Notes: generated by a model not told the origin, from the letters alone. Shown: positions 16,085 through 23,852, numbered from the stretch's first letter. The stretch is 51,788 nucleotides of DNA from Desulfotomaculum copahuensis (GCF_001655685.1 NZ_LYVF01000175.1:1-51788); one strand, 5' to 3'. A program made the numbers and translations.

Positions 16085-17077
16085 ATGAGGCTGAAGAAAT
16101 GGCTACCGTTAATCATGCTGGCCGTGCTGGCCCTGCTGGCGGCCGGTTGCGCCAACAGCAACGTGGCGGCCACGGTCAACGGCAAAGAGATTAGCATGGA
16201 TCAACTGAACGAGCGGGTGAACGCCAACAAGGACGAGCTGACCAAGCAGGGCTACAGTTTCAGCGGACCGGACGGGCAAAAGATGACGGATTTGCTGCGG
16301 CAGCGGACGCTGGAGCAGATGATCGACGAGCAGTTGCTTGTGCAGGAGGCGGACAAGGAGAAATTAAAGCCGTCCCCGGCCGAGGTGGCGAAACAAATTA
16401 AAACATTGCGCCAGCAGCTGGGCTCCGAGGCGAAGTTCAAGCAGTATCTGGCCGCCAATGGTCTTTCCGAGCCCAAGCTGCAGGACGAACTGACCGATCT
16501 GATGGCCATCCAGGCGCTGCAAAATAAAGTACTGGCTGATGTCAAGCCGGCCACGGCTGCCCAGGCGCAGGACTATTACAACCAGCACAAGGATCAGTTT
16601 TCCACGCCCGAGCAGTGGCAGGTGCGCCATATTTTAATCACTGTCCCGAAACAGGGCGACCTGCAGGCGGAAGCGGCGGCCAAGGCCGAGGCGCTGTCGA
16701 TCATCCAAAAGCTGCAGCACGGAGCGGATTTCGCCGCGCTGGCCAAACAATACTCCCAGGACCCGGGGACAAAAGATTCGGGCGGTCTGTACACCTTTGC
16801 CAAAGGGCAGGCGGTGCCGGAATTTGAAAAGGCGGTTCAGGCCTTGAAGCCCGGTGAGATAACCGCCCAGCCGGTAAAAACACAATATGGCTACCACGTG
16901 ATCAAGCTGGAGAAAATTATCCCGGCGCAGGTAAAATCTTTTGACCAGGTAAAAGATCAGATCATGGCAAACCTGACGGATCAGGCACGTAAAACCAAAT
17001 TCCAGGAATTTCTGGACGGGCTGCGCAAAAACGCCAGGATTGTAAACAACCTGGCGCCGGCAAAAACAAAACAATAA
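16085..17077 (+). CDS. Extracytoplasmic peptidyl-prolyl cis-trans isomerase (PrsA/SurA-like foldase lipoprotein)
   Basis: This 330-residue secreted foldase has a basic-hydrophobic signal ending in the lipobox LLAAGC (Cys22), so it should be lipid-anchored outside the membrane. A SurA-N/PrsA-N chaperone region covers about 30-170. A parvulin (PpiC) domain covers about 185-280, with QVRHILI, the DSGG segment and YGYHVIKLE. ATG 16085 follows AAAGGGAGAGG; a GTG at 16079 is too close to that site. In related anaerobes such a gene often precedes spoVT, as here. It probably helps fold exported proteins; client proteins are unknown. Confidence 0.9.
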   Translation: MRLKKWLPLIMLAVLALLAAGCANSNVAATVNGKEISMDQLNERVNANKDELTKQGYSFSGPDGQKMTDLLRQRTLEQMIDEQLLVQEADKEKLKPSPAEVAKQIKTLRQQLGSEAKFKQYLAANGLSEPKLQDELTDLMAIQALQNKVLADVKPATAAQAQDYYNQHKDQFSTPEQWQVRHILITVPKQGDLQAEAAAKAEALSIIQKLQHGADFAALAKQYSQDPGTKDSGGLYTFAKGQAVPEFEKAVQALKPGEITAQPVKTQYGYHVIKLEKIIPAQVKSFDQVKDQIMANLTDQARKTKFQEFLDGLRKNARIVNNLAPAKTKQ

Positions 17078-17123
17078 ATTTGTCCCGAAAAAAGAAAAAT
17101 ATTTGCTGTCTATTGGTAAAAAA

Positions 17124-17154
17124 TGAATAAGTCCTTCCCGCCTGTTATATACTA
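17124..17154 (+). promoter_or_regulatory. Sigma-G/sigma-F-type forespore promoter of spoVT
   Basis: TGAATA (17124-17129) and TATACTA (17148-17154) are 18 bp apart. The B. subtilis sigma-G consensus is roughly GAATA, 17-18 bp, CATACTA, so only the first base of the -10 box differs. B. subtilis spoVT is sigma-G dependent, which agrees. Confidence 0.75.
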
Positions 17155-17209
17155 TCATTGAAAGTTAATTCGCGAAGATTTTGCATAAAAAGGAGGGAAG
17201 GGTGATCCT

Positions 17210-17770
17210 ATGAAAGCAACAGGTATCGTACGACGCATTGACGATCTAGGACGAGTAGTAATTCCCAAGGAAATCAGAAGGACGCTGCGAATCCGGGAAG
17301 GTGACCCTCTGGAAATCTTCGTTGACCGGGAAGGCGAGGTAATCCTGAAAAAATATTCACCCATCGGTGAACTGGGTGACTTTGCCAAGGAATATGCCGA
17401 TTCCCTGTACGAAGCGCTGGGGCACATTGCCTGCATAGCGGACCGGGACGCCATTATAGCGGTAGCCGGAGCACCCAAAAAAGAATATATGAACAAGCCC
17501 GTCGGCGCGGCGGTGGAAAAGGTGATGGAAGAGCGCAAGGCGGTGATCATCAACACTCCGGGCGAGGATCCATTCTGCAAGGAATGTTTGACTGCGGACG
17601 ATGATGATTGCAAATATTCCTCGGAAGTGATTGCTCCCATTATTGCCGGCGGGGATCCAATCGGGGCGGTGATTCTGGCTTCAAAGGAAACGGATGTGAA
17701 AATGGGTGAAATGGAGCTGAAGCTGGCCGAAACAGCTGCCGGTTTCCTGGCCAAACAGATGGAGCAATAA
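17210..17770 (+). CDS. spoVT: Stage V sporulation protein T
   Basis: This 186-residue transcription regulator of late forespore genes has an N-terminal AbrB-type swapped-hairpin DNA-binding domain (about 1-50, with GRVVIPKEIRRTL). A GAF-like domain follows (about 56-180), containing VGAAVEKVMEERKAV and a Cys-rich CKECLTADDDDC loop. Length is close to the B. subtilis protein (178). ATG 17210 follows AAAGGAGGGAAGGG. It acts with sigma-G in the forespore to tune gene expression. It marks the start of the conserved spoVT-ftsH backbone. Confidence 0.96.
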   Translation: MKATGIVRRIDDLGRVVIPKEIRRTLRIREGDPLEIFVDREGEVILKKYSPIGELGDFAKEYADSLYEALGHIACIADRDAIIAVAGAPKKEYMNKPVGAAVEKVMEERKAVIINTPGEDPFCKECLTADDDDCKYSSEVIAPIIAGGDPIGAVILASKETDVKMGEMELKLAETAAGFLAKQMEQ

Positions 17771-17794
17771 AAGGTGGCCTGCGGGCCGCTTTTT
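17769..17794 (+). terminator. Intrinsic terminator after spoVT
   Basis: An 11-bp stem with two G-U pairs (AAAAGGTGGCC with GGCCGCTTTTT, loop TGCG) is followed by T-rich sequence. It overlaps the spoVT stop codon. Confidence 0.75.
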
Positions 17795-17857
17795 ATTTGC
17801 CCGGCCTTTTTTTACCGCCGGCGGCGCCGATTATATTATAATGGGGGTATTTTCGAG

Positions 17858-19345
17858 ATGAGCACGCCTGAGATAATCATTGCCGGCCTGGGTCCCGGTG
17901 CGCCGGAGCAGTTGCCCCTGGCGGTATGGCAGGTATTACAGCAGGACAGGCCGGTTTTTTTGCGTACGGAGCGGCATCCGGTGGTGCCCTGGCTGCGGGA
18001 GCGGGGCATTGTCTTTGAAACTTTTGATCACTTTTATGAAACCAGCCGTGATTTCCAGGAAGTCTACCGGCGCATCGCCGCCGCGCTGCTCGCCGCGGCG
18101 GCCGCAAAACCGCTGATTTACGCCGTGCCCGGTCATCCGCTGGTGGCCGAAACGGCGGCGTCCCTGATCATGCGGGAAGCGCCGGCGCACGGGCTGGGTG
18201 TCAAGGTTTTGCCGGCGATGAGCTTTCTGGATGCTCTTTACGTCGCCCTGCGCCTGGATCCGGCGGCCGGCCTGCATCTGGTGGACGGCCTGCGCCTGGC
18301 GGAGCAGCCGCCGGTACCCCGGGTGGGAAATATCGTCTTTCAGGTTTACAACCGGCTGGTGGCTTCCGACGTCAAGTTGAGCCTGATGGAATACTATCCG
18401 GAGGAGCATACGGTTACAGTGGTGCGTGCGGCGGGCGTGCCGGGGGAGGAAAAGGTGCAGCAGTGTCCCCTTTATACCCTGGACCGGATTGACTGGTTGG
18501 ATCATTTGACTTCCGTTTACCTGCCGCCCGCGGTGGACAAGCCGGCCTGCAAATACCCGCTGGATCCCCTGGTTGACGTACTGGCCACCCTGCGGGGTGA
18601 AAACGGCTGTCCCTGGGATCGCGAGCAGACCCACCACAGCCTGATCAAGTACCTGCTGGAGGAAACTTACGAGGTTGTGGAGGCCCTCGAACAGGAAGAT
18701 ATGTATAAAGTATGTGAAGAGTTGGGAGACTTATTGTTACAGATAGTTTTCCACGCCCAGCTGGCCCGGGAAAAGGGCGCTTTCGACATGAACAGCGTGG
18801 TTGACGGGATCACGAAAAAAATGTTGCGCCGGCATCCCCACGTTTTTGGGGATGTGCAGGTAAAAAACAGCGCTGAAGTATTGGTCAACTGGGAGCAAAT
18901 CAAGTCCCGGGAAAGAAAAGGGCAAAACCGGAAGTCCCTGCTGGATCAGGCCGGCCGGCACCTGCCGGCGCTGTTGAGAGCCGGCGATATCCAGGCGCGG
19001 GCGGCCAAGGCCGGTTTTGACTGGCCGGATTACCGCGGGGCCATGGACAAAGTGAGGGAAGAACTGCGGGAAGTGGAGTCCGCCATTGCCGCGGGACAGG
19101 CTCTAGATGTGGAAAGGGAAATCGGCGACCTGCTTTTTGCGGTGGTCAATGCGGCCCGCCTGCTTGATGTGGAGGCGGAGGCGGCGCTGACCGGAACGGT
19201 GGACCGTTTCCGGCGCCGGTTCAGGCATATTGAAGCGGAAGCGTCCCGTGCCGGCCGTGAACTGACGGAATGCAGCCTGGACGAGCTGGATGCCTGGTGG
19301 GAGGAGGCAAAAAAGTTGGAAAAGGGAGAAAAAATGCAGGAATAA
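17858..19345 (+). CDS. mazG: YabN/MazG: tetrapyrrole methylase-like domain plus nucleoside triphosphate pyrophosphohydrolase
   Basis: This 495-residue two-part protein has an N-terminal tetrapyrrole-methylase-like domain (about 1-215, IIIAGLGPGAPEQLPLA). A MazG module follows, with GCPWDREQTHHSL near residue 250 and the metal-binding EETYEVVEAL and EELGDLLLQ motifs. A second, weaker MazG repeat lies near 385-450 (EIGDLLFAVVNAARL). MazG hydrolyses NTPs to NMPs and clears damaged nucleotides. The role of the methylase-like part is unknown. ATG 17858 follows GGGGGTATTTTCGAG. The matching B. subtilis gene, yabN, also lies downstream of spoVT. Confidence 0.93.
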   Translation: MSTPEIIIAGLGPGAPEQLPLAVWQVLQQDRPVFLRTERHPVVPWLRERGIVFETFDHFYETSRDFQEVYRRIAAALLAAAAAKPLIYAVPGHPLVAETAASLIMREAPAHGLGVKVLPAMSFLDALYVALRLDPAAGLHLVDGLRLAEQPPVPRVGNIVFQVYNRLVASDVKLSLMEYYPEEHTVTVVRAAGVPGEEKVQQCPLYTLDRIDWLDHLTSVYLPPAVDKPACKYPLDPLVDVLATLRGENGCPWDREQTHHSLIKYLLEETYEVVEALEQEDMYKVCEELGDLLLQIVFHAQLAREKGAFDMNSVVDGITKKMLRRHPHVFGDVQVKNSAEVLVNWEQIKSRERKGQNRKSLLDQAGRHLPALLRAGDIQARAAKAGFDWPDYRGAMDKVREELREVESAIAAGQALDVEREIGDLLFAVVNAARLLDVEAEAALTGTVDRFRRRFRHIEAEASRAGRELTECSLDELDAWWEEAKKLEKGEKMQE

Positions 19346-19424
19346 TTTTCTTGACGGGAGGAACCGCCTGATATTTAGCGAATAATAATGCAGATCCTGT
19401 CCAAATTTACTGAGGGGGGTATAT

Positions 19425-19706
19425 ATGAACAAGGCAGAGTTGATTGCACAGGTAGCCGAAAAATCCGATTTGACCAAGAAGGATGCAGAAAAGGCTGTTG
19501 GCGCCGTACTGGCTGCGATTGAAGAGTCGTTGACCAGGGGGGATAAGGTACAGCTCGTCGGCTTTGGCACTTTTGAGGTCAGGGAGCGTGCCGCCCGCAA
19601 GGGCCGCAACCCGCAAACCGGCGAGGAGATCAACATCGAGGCGGCCCGGGTGCCTGTGTTCAAGGCCGGCAAGATGCTCCGGGATACTGTCTCGTCCATG
19701 AAATAA
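19425..19706 (+). CDS. hup: HU-family DNA-binding protein
   Basis: This 93-residue histone-like protein bends and compacts DNA as a dimer. The family pattern is complete: [40 protein letters not shown] (the arm) and [15 protein letters not shown] 19425 follows GAGGGGGG. It sits between mazG and yabO, an arrangement that B. subtilis lacks, where hupA (hbs) is elsewhere. Confidence 0.96.
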   Translation: MNKAELIAQVAEKSDLTKKDAEKAVGAVLAAIEESLTRGDKVQLVGFGTFEVRERAARKGRNPQTGEEINIEAARVPVFKAGKMLRDTVSSMK

Positions 19707-19710
19707 GCAG

Positions 19711-19971
19711 TTGCGTTTAGACAAATTCCTCAAAGTATCCAGGCTGATCAAAAGACGCACGCTGGCCAAGGAAGCTTGCGACCGGGGACGGGTCGGGCTT
19801 AATGGGCGGGTGGCCGGCGCGGGTGCGGTGGTCAAGCCCGGGGATGTAATCACGTTGTCCCTGGGCCGGCGGCAGTTAAAAGTAGAGATACTGCTTGTCG
19901 CGGAAAATGTTCCGTCCCAGAGGGCGCCGGAAATGTACCGGGTGCTGGAGGATAAGACGCTGGAAACATAG
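19711..19971 (+). CDS. rqcP: S4-domain RNA-binding protein RqcP/YabO
   Basis: This 86-residue protein is essentially one S4 domain (RLDKFLKVSRLIKRRTLAK, then DRGRVGLNGRV and VKPGDVI). In B. subtilis, RqcP (YabO) binds obstructed large ribosomal subunits and works with RqcH to add C-terminal alanine tails. TTG 19711 lies four bases after the HU stop and has no strong ribosome site, so it is probably translated by coupling to HU. Gene order matches yabN-yabO in B. subtilis. Confidence 0.92.
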   Translation: MRLDKFLKVSRLIKRRTLAKEACDRGRVGLNGRVAGAGAVVKPGDVITLSLGRRQLKVEILLVAENVPSQRAPEMYRVLEDKTLET

Positions 19972-19998
19972 GGAGACCGGAAGTCTCCCTTTTGTTTT
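19971..19998 (+). terminator. Intrinsic terminator after yabO
   Basis: GGGAGAC (19971-19977) pairs with GTCTCCC (19983-19989), followed by TTTTGTTTT. It starts at the last base of the yabO stop codon. Confidence 0.88.
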
Positions 19999-20151
19999 CC
20001 GGCTTTTTATTTTCCGGGCGCAAGGGGGCGGGAAAGGAAGGCTGCGTAAAATAAATTAATTAAACAGCTTGTGCTGGCAAAATATGGTCTTTGCCTGGTA
20101 ATACATATATATGGTAGCATTAACAGTAAGTACCAGAAGGGAGTGTTTGCT

Positions 20152-20391
20152 TTGAAGGGACAAGCTTTCCGCAGAGTGGGTATCTTTATGGCCGTGGGCC
20201 TGGCTTTTGCCGCCGGGGTGCTTGCCGGGGACCGCATGCACCTGCTCCAGTCCGGATTGGCCGGCGGTTTCAGCGTCATGCCGGCATTGAAAGGTTTGTT
20301 GGGCCGGTACCTGCACTTGGCCGGGGCGCTGGCCATAAGCCCGGCCCTGGCGGTCCGGCGACAAGGTAGCCGGGAGGTGAGGGGGCCTTGA
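20152..20391 (+). CDS. Unrecognised small protein with one hydrophobic segment
   Basis: I do not recognise this 79-residue product. It has a basic start (KGQAFRRVG), a hydrophobic stretch (IFMAVGLAFAAGVLAG, about 11-26) and a basic tail, so it is probably a small membrane or exported protein. TTG 20152 has AGAAGGGAG about eight bases upstream; a GTG at 20143 is too close to that site. It lies between a terminator and the spoIID-like gene in a sporulation neighbourhood. Confidence 0.45.
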   Translation: MKGQAFRRVGIFMAVGLAFAAGVLAGDRMHLLQSGLAGGFSVMPALKGLLGRYLHLAGALAISPALAVRRQGSREVRGP

Positions 20392-20686
20392 AAGGATGAC
20401 CGGCCGGCATGGAAAAGCGGCTGCCTGTTTGGGAGGCGGGATAAAGTGTGGGCGCCTGGCCCGTAATGCGGTTGACGGAAATGTACGTGTCAACCGCGGT
20501 TGTTCACCCGCCCGGGGGGCTGCCGTATTTAATCCCGAAAACCCGTTTTCCGGCCGCGGGAATAAAAAATCAAAGGGGGGTATGCGCCGGAAGCTCCCGT
20601 AGTCATATTATTACACCACCCGGTAAAACTAAAGGCGGAGCAGCAGGTACCGCGCGTGAGCAAAAAATTATTACCGGAGGGGTGGC
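20392..20686 (+). other. Structured, gene-free leader of the spoIID-like gene
   Basis: No convincing gene is present. A perfect 9-bp stem GCGGTTGAC/GTCAACCGC (20468-20476 with 20489-20497) is followed by GC-rich structure. CCGGTAA (20620-20626) can pair with TACCG (20648-20652) using CGGTA, or with TTACCGG (20671-20677). The second pairing runs into the GGAGGGG ribosome site, so the two foldings are mutually exclusive. GGTACCGCG at 20646-20654 resembles part of a T-box but other T-box elements are not seen. Confidence 0.45.
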
Positions 20687-21634
20687 ATGCAGGTAAAACA
20701 TTTTACGGGAGTCATCATCTTGATCAGCGTGCTCGGTCTAATTGCATCCGGGTGCAGCAGGGCGGCGCCGCGCAAGCCGGTTCCCGCCGGGCCGGGACGC
20801 GAGCCGGCCATCAGTTTGTACATCAACGAAACCGGCCAGAAGAAAACCCTCAAACTGGAGGATTATGTGGCCGGAGTGGTGGCCGCCGAAATGGAACCGT
20901 CCTGGCCGGTAAACGCCCTGGCGGCGCAGGCCATCCTGGCCCGCACATTTACCATGGAAAACATCAAGGCCGGACGGGTGAAGCGTTTGCACGGAACAGA
21001 CGCTTCCACCAGTGTGGAGGAATTTCAAGCCTACAATCCCGCCCGGATCAATGATAACGTGCGTCAAGCTGTGGCGCGGACCCGGGGGGAGGTGGTCACC
21101 CACCGGGGTGACTATATCAAATCCTGGTTTTCGGCCTGTGATGGAGGGGTTTCAGCCTCGGCGGCCGAGGGGCTGGCCTATACCAAAAAGCCCACTCCGT
21201 ACGTCAAAGCGGGGGTAAAAGACAACTGCCTGTCCATTACCACACCGGAAAACCGCCACTGGGTGCACAAATTCCCCCTGGCGGCGGTGCGGGCGGCGGT
21301 GCAGCAGGTTACCGGCCGTGATCCGGGGGCGATAACCGGAGCGGTTGTCGTGCGGCGCGGACCGTCGGGCCGGGCCGAACAGCTCCGGATCGGCGGCGTC
21401 ACCGTCGGCGCCCCGGCTTTAAGGCTGGCGCTGGGCAGCGATTTGATGCGTTCCACGTTATTGACCGGTGTGTCTGTTGATGCGGACAGTCTGATTCTCA
21501 CCGGCAAAGGCTACGGCCACGGGGTGGGCATGTGCCAGTGGGGGGCCAGGCTGATGGCGCAGCAAGGACGTTCCCCGCAAGAGATTATCCGCTTCTACTA
21601 CCAAAACATCAAATTACAAAAGTTATGGACATAA
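20687..21634 (+). CDS. SpoIID/LytB-domain lipoprotein
   Basis: This 315-residue protein has a lipobox-type signal (LIASGC, Cys23) and a SpoIID domain (about 45-310). SpoIID is a lytic transglycosylase that cuts denuded peptidoglycan during engulfment. Visible family segments are YVAGVVAAEMEPSWPVNALA, containing the likely catalytic glutamate, AQAILARTF, SACDGG and the terminal GYGHGVGMCQWGA. ATG 20687 follows GGAGGGGTGG. A paralogue of the main spoIID is likely, since the classical spoIID lies near murA-spoIIQ in B. subtilis and that region is not here. Confidence 0.88.
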   Translation: MQVKHFTGVIILISVLGLIASGCSRAAPRKPVPAGPGREPAISLYINETGQKKTLKLEDYVAGVVAAEMEPSWPVNALAAQAILARTFTMENIKAGRVKRLHGTDASTSVEEFQAYNPARINDNVRQAVARTRGEVVTHRGDYIKSWFSACDGGVSASAAEGLAYTKKPTPYVKAGVKDNCLSITTPENRHWVHKFPLAAVRAAVQQVTGRDPGAITGAVVVRRGPSGRAEQLRIGGVTVGAPALRLALGSDLMRSTLLTGVSVDADSLILTGKGYGHGVGMCQWGARLMAQQGRSPQEIIRFYYQNIKLQKLWT

Positions 21635-21664
21635 GGGGCGACCTTGCCGGTCGCTTCTTTTTTT
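21633..21664 (+). terminator. Intrinsic terminator after the spoIID-like gene
   Basis: An 11-bp stem including G-U pairs (21633-21643 with 21649-21659, GCGACC/GGTCGC core) runs into CTTCTTTTTTTG. It overlaps the stop codon. Confidence 0.8.
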
Positions 21665-21666
21665 GT

Positions 21667-21694
21667 TCATATATTTCCCTCCGGCGCATAGATA
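21667..21694 (+). promoter_or_regulatory. Weak candidate sigma-E promoter of yabP-yabQ
   Basis: TCATATA (21667-21673) and CATAGATA (21687-21694) are 13 bp apart, resembling the sigma-E pattern KMATATT / CATACA-T with three mismatches. The B. subtilis yabP-yabQ genes are sigma-E controlled. A promoter is needed here because a terminator lies just upstream. Confidence 0.35.
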
Positions 21695-21734
21695 TTGGAT
21701 AACACGCTGGTTTGGCCAGGAAGGAGGGGGCGCC

Positions 21735-22013
21735 GTGGAGCCGCAGGGCAAGAACAAAGTGGCGCTGACCGACCGCAAGCACCTGCAGGTGGAAGGTGTC
21801 CGGCAGGTGGAAAGCTTCGACGAAAAAGAAATCACGCTGGACACCAACATGGGTTTGCTTTACCTGAAAGGGGAAGGTTTACATATTACACAGCTCGACC
21901 TGGGGACCGGGAAACTGGAGGCGGCGGGCCTGTTCAGCCTGCTGCAGTTCCGGGAGGCCAAAGCCGGCGGCCGCGCCCGCGGCAAAGGCGTGCTGGATAG
22001 GCTGCTCAAGTAA
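21735..22013 (+). CDS. yabP: Sporulation protein YabP
   Basis: This 92-residue YabP/YqfC-family protein is required for spore formation in B. subtilis, where it acts in the mother cell. The segments KNKVALTDRKHLQVEGVRQV, LDTNMGLLYLKGEGLHITQL and DLGTGKLEAAG fit the family. GTG 21735 follows AAGGAGGGGG. An upstream in-frame ATG at 21663 precedes that site and is rejected. It is directly followed by yabQ, as in B. subtilis. Confidence 0.9.
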   Translation: MEPQGKNKVALTDRKHLQVEGVRQVESFDEKEITLDTNMGLLYLKGEGLHITQLDLGTGKLEAAGLFSLLQFREAKAGGRARGKGVLDRLLK

Positions 22014-22029
22014 CAACAGGCAGGGCTTC

Positions 22030-22051
22030 AAGCGCCGCGGCGCTTTTTTTT
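22030..22051 (+). terminator. Terminator/attenuator between yabP and yabQ
   Basis: AAGCGC (22030-22035) pairs with GCGCTT (22040-22045) across CGCG and runs into an eight-T tract. It lies within a pair of genes expected to be co-transcribed, so it may reduce yabQ expression. Confidence 0.65.
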
Positions 22052-22072
22052 AATCGCGGGGGGTGGACAAAG

Positions 22073-22618
22073 ATGCTTGATGACCAGTTGTTTGCTTTCG
22101 TGCTCACTCTGGGCGCCGGCATGCTGGCCGGATTTCTTTATGACTGCTACCGGGTGGTCCGGGAACTGCTGCGGCCGGGGAAAACAGTTGTTTTACTGGG
22201 TGATCTGCTGTACTGGCTGCTCCTGACCGGGGTGGTCTTTGCCGTTTTACTGGCGGGTAACCAGGGTGAAGTGCGCTTTTACCTGCTGCTCGGTCTTGGC
22301 CTGGGTGCGCTGGTATACTTGAAACTGTTCAGTCCGGCCGCCAGGCGGCTGATCCGGGCGCTGCTGCATGCTGTCTGCCGTCTGGCGATGCTGGTGCTGA
22401 CGGTGTCGGGTTTTCTCTGGCAGGTGATCGCCTTTCCGTTTAAAATGCTCTACCTGGCCTTCGCCCTGCCCTGCCGCTGGGCCGGCGCCGGCCTGCATTG
22501 CGCCGGGCGGGGGGTGGGCCGGTTGGGCAGGTGCTATCTGATTCCCCTGCCGGCGCGGATTACGGGCGGGCTGGCCCGCCGCCGGCCGGGGCGGCGCGGA
22601 CCGAAGCATAAAAAGTAA
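22073..22618 (+). CDS. yabQ: Spore cortex biosynthesis protein YabQ
   Basis: This 181-residue membrane protein carries about four to five hydrophobic helices. The N-terminal signature ...LGAGMLAGFLYDCYRVVREL fits YabQ. YabQ is needed for spore cortex formation and sits in the forespore outer membrane in B. subtilis. The C-terminal 40 residues are rich in Arg, Gly and Pro and end in basic residues, which looks like an unstructured tail. ATG 22073 follows GGGGGGTGGACAAAG. Confidence 0.88.
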   Translation: MLDDQLFAFVLTLGAGMLAGFLYDCYRVVRELLRPGKTVVLLGDLLYWLLLTGVVFAVLLAGNQGEVRFYLLLGLGLGALVYLKLFSPAARRLIRALLHAVCRLAMLVLTVSGFLWQVIAFPFKMLYLAFALPCRWAGAGLHCAGRGVGRLGRCYLIPLPARITGGLARRRPGRRGPKHKK

Positions 22619-22701
22619 GAAAAATTTTCCTCCCCCGGCAGGAAATTGTCCATTGTATGTAGAAAGGATGTACAAGTTTTGTGGATACAGGAGTTGGCGG
22701 C

Positions 22702-22941
22702 ATGAGGCTGGAAATCCGGGGCATGGAGAAGCTCAGCTTTCGTGAACGCCAGGTGGTGGCGCTTAAGGAAATCGGCTATTCCAACGAGCGGGTGGCCCGC
22801 CGGTTGAAGCTGAGTGCCAGTACGGTGGCCACTTTGTTCAACCGCGCCCGCAACAAGGGCTATGAAGTGGTAATGATTATTCCGGGAGATCAACTGGGAC
22901 TGTTCGGCCCGGACGAGGACGAGGAGGAGCAGGGTTCATGA
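22702..22941 (+). CDS. Small helix-turn-helix protein with acidic tail
   Basis: This 79-residue protein carries a sigma-70 region 4/LuxR-like helix-turn-helix (SFRERQVVALKEIGYSNERV, then RRLKLSASTVATLFNRARNK) and ends in an acidic stretch (GPDEDEEEQGS). It is too small to be a sigma factor and lacks region 2. ATG 22702 has AGGAG nine bases upstream; a GTG at 22681 is an alternative start. Its last bases overlap divIC (ATGA), so it is co-translated with a division gene. I know no named homologue; a DNA-binding or anti-activator role is only inferred. Confidence 0.65.
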   Translation: MRLEIRGMEKLSFRERQVVALKEIGYSNERVARRLKLSASTVATLFNRARNKGYEVVMIIPGDQLGLFGPDEDEEEQGS

Positions 22942-23312
22942 TTTCACCGGCCTACAAGCAAACAGGCGCTTCTTTCCCCGGACATATGCCGGCCAGGGCA
23001 CACCGGCACAGTTTTTCCTTTAAAAAGAGCAGGCTGCCGCTGCTGTTGCTGGTGGTGATGGCCGTTTACCTGGTGTTTTCTTTTGTCTCCCAGTTCAACC
23101 GCCTGTTTGCCATGCAGAGGGATCTGCAGCAAATGCAGCAGCAGGTTAACCAGTTGCAGCAGAAAAACAACGATTTGCGGCAGCAGCTCAGCCTGGTGCA
23201 GTCAAACGCCTATATTGAACAGGTGGCCCGGGAAAGGCTGGGTCTGGTCAAACCGGGCGAAACGCGCATTGTCCCGGTGCAGCCGGCGGGAAAAAGCCGG
23301 CCGGCCAATTAA
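22938..23312 (+). CDS. divIC: Septum formation initiator DivIC/FtsL-like
   Basis: This 124-residue bitopic membrane protein has a basic cytoplasmic start, one transmembrane segment (LPLLLLVVMAVYLVFSFVSQ, about 35-54) and a Gln/Leu-rich coiled coil (about 58-95). The DivIC/FtsB motif near VARERLGLVKPGE closes it. It bridges FtsL and DivIB in the divisome. ATG 22938 overlaps the preceding stop codon. Order yabQ-divIC-yabR matches B. subtilis apart from the small HTH gene. Confidence 0.92.
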   Translation: MISPAYKQTGASFPGHMPARAHRHSFSFKKSRLPLLLLVVMAVYLVFSFVSQFNRLFAMQRDLQQMQQQVNQLQQKNNDLRQQLSLVQSNAYIEQVARERLGLVKPGETRIVPVQPAGKSRPAN

Positions 23313-23321
23313 AAACACATC

Positions 23322-23351
23322 TTGACACTCTTCCGCCATCCTGCATATAAT
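23322..23351 (+). promoter_or_regulatory. Consensus sigma-A promoter of yabR
   Basis: TTGACA (23322-23327) and TATAAT (23346-23351) are perfect boxes with an 18-bp spacer, ten bases after the divIC stop. Confidence 0.9.
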
Positions 23352-23390
23352 TGATCAAGGCTTGATCTGAGCAGGGAGGCATCGCCGTAA

Positions 23391-23780
23391 ATGCCGGTGG
23401 AAGTGGGCAGCGTTTTGCAGGGTGTGGTTACCGGGATCACTAATTTCGGGGCTTTTGTCCAGCTTCCCGGTGGCGAGACCGGCCTGGTGCACATCTCTGA
23501 AATTGCGGAAGTCTATGTCAGGGATATCAATGATTTTCTCAAGCCAAACGACCGGGTAAACGTAAAGGTGATCTCGGTGGATCCGCGCGGTAAAGTGGGC
23601 CTTTCCATCAAGCAGGCCAATCCGTCCGCCGCCGGCCATACCAGGCGGAAGCGGTTCGAGCCTTCCTTCGAAGAAAAATTAAACCGTTTTCTTAAAGAAA
23701 GCGACGAAAGGCAGCAGTCTTTGCGTAAAAGCACCGATGCCAAGCGGGGCGGCCGCGGTTCCGGACGCAAGCTGGTTTGA
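23391..23780 (+). CDS. yabR: S1 RNA-binding domain protein YabR
   Basis: This 129-residue protein has one N-terminal S1 domain (about 1-75): VGSVLQGVVTGITNFGAFVQ, TGLVHISEIAEVYV, GKVGLSIKQA. A highly basic tail follows. It resembles B. subtilis YabR, a general-stress-type RNA-binding protein of the polynucleotide phosphorylase S1 type. ATG 23391 follows GGGAGG. It has its own strong promoter and terminator, so it is a separate transcription unit within the backbone. Confidence 0.92.
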   Translation: MPVEVGSVLQGVVTGITNFGAFVQLPGGETGLVHISEIAEVYVRDINDFLKPNDRVNVKVISVDPRGKVGLSIKQANPSAAGHTRRKRFEPSFEEKLNRFLKESDERQQSLRKSTDAKRGGRGSGRKLV

Positions 23781-23852
23781 CGGCGCCCGGCCGGCTGCGC
23801 GGTGCCGCCGGAACGGGCCGTTTCAGTTAAATGATTTATTTTGTGCCGGAGC

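Noticed and set aside
17837-17842. TATAAT as a promoter for mazG
   Set aside because: Transcription from it would start after the ribosome site, and no -35 box is at the right distance.
20640-20665. T-box antiterminator (GGTACCGCG with nearby GAGC)
   Set aside because: The upstream AGGGTGG part, stem I features and a following terminator are missing, and a T-box before a SpoIID-like gene makes little sense.
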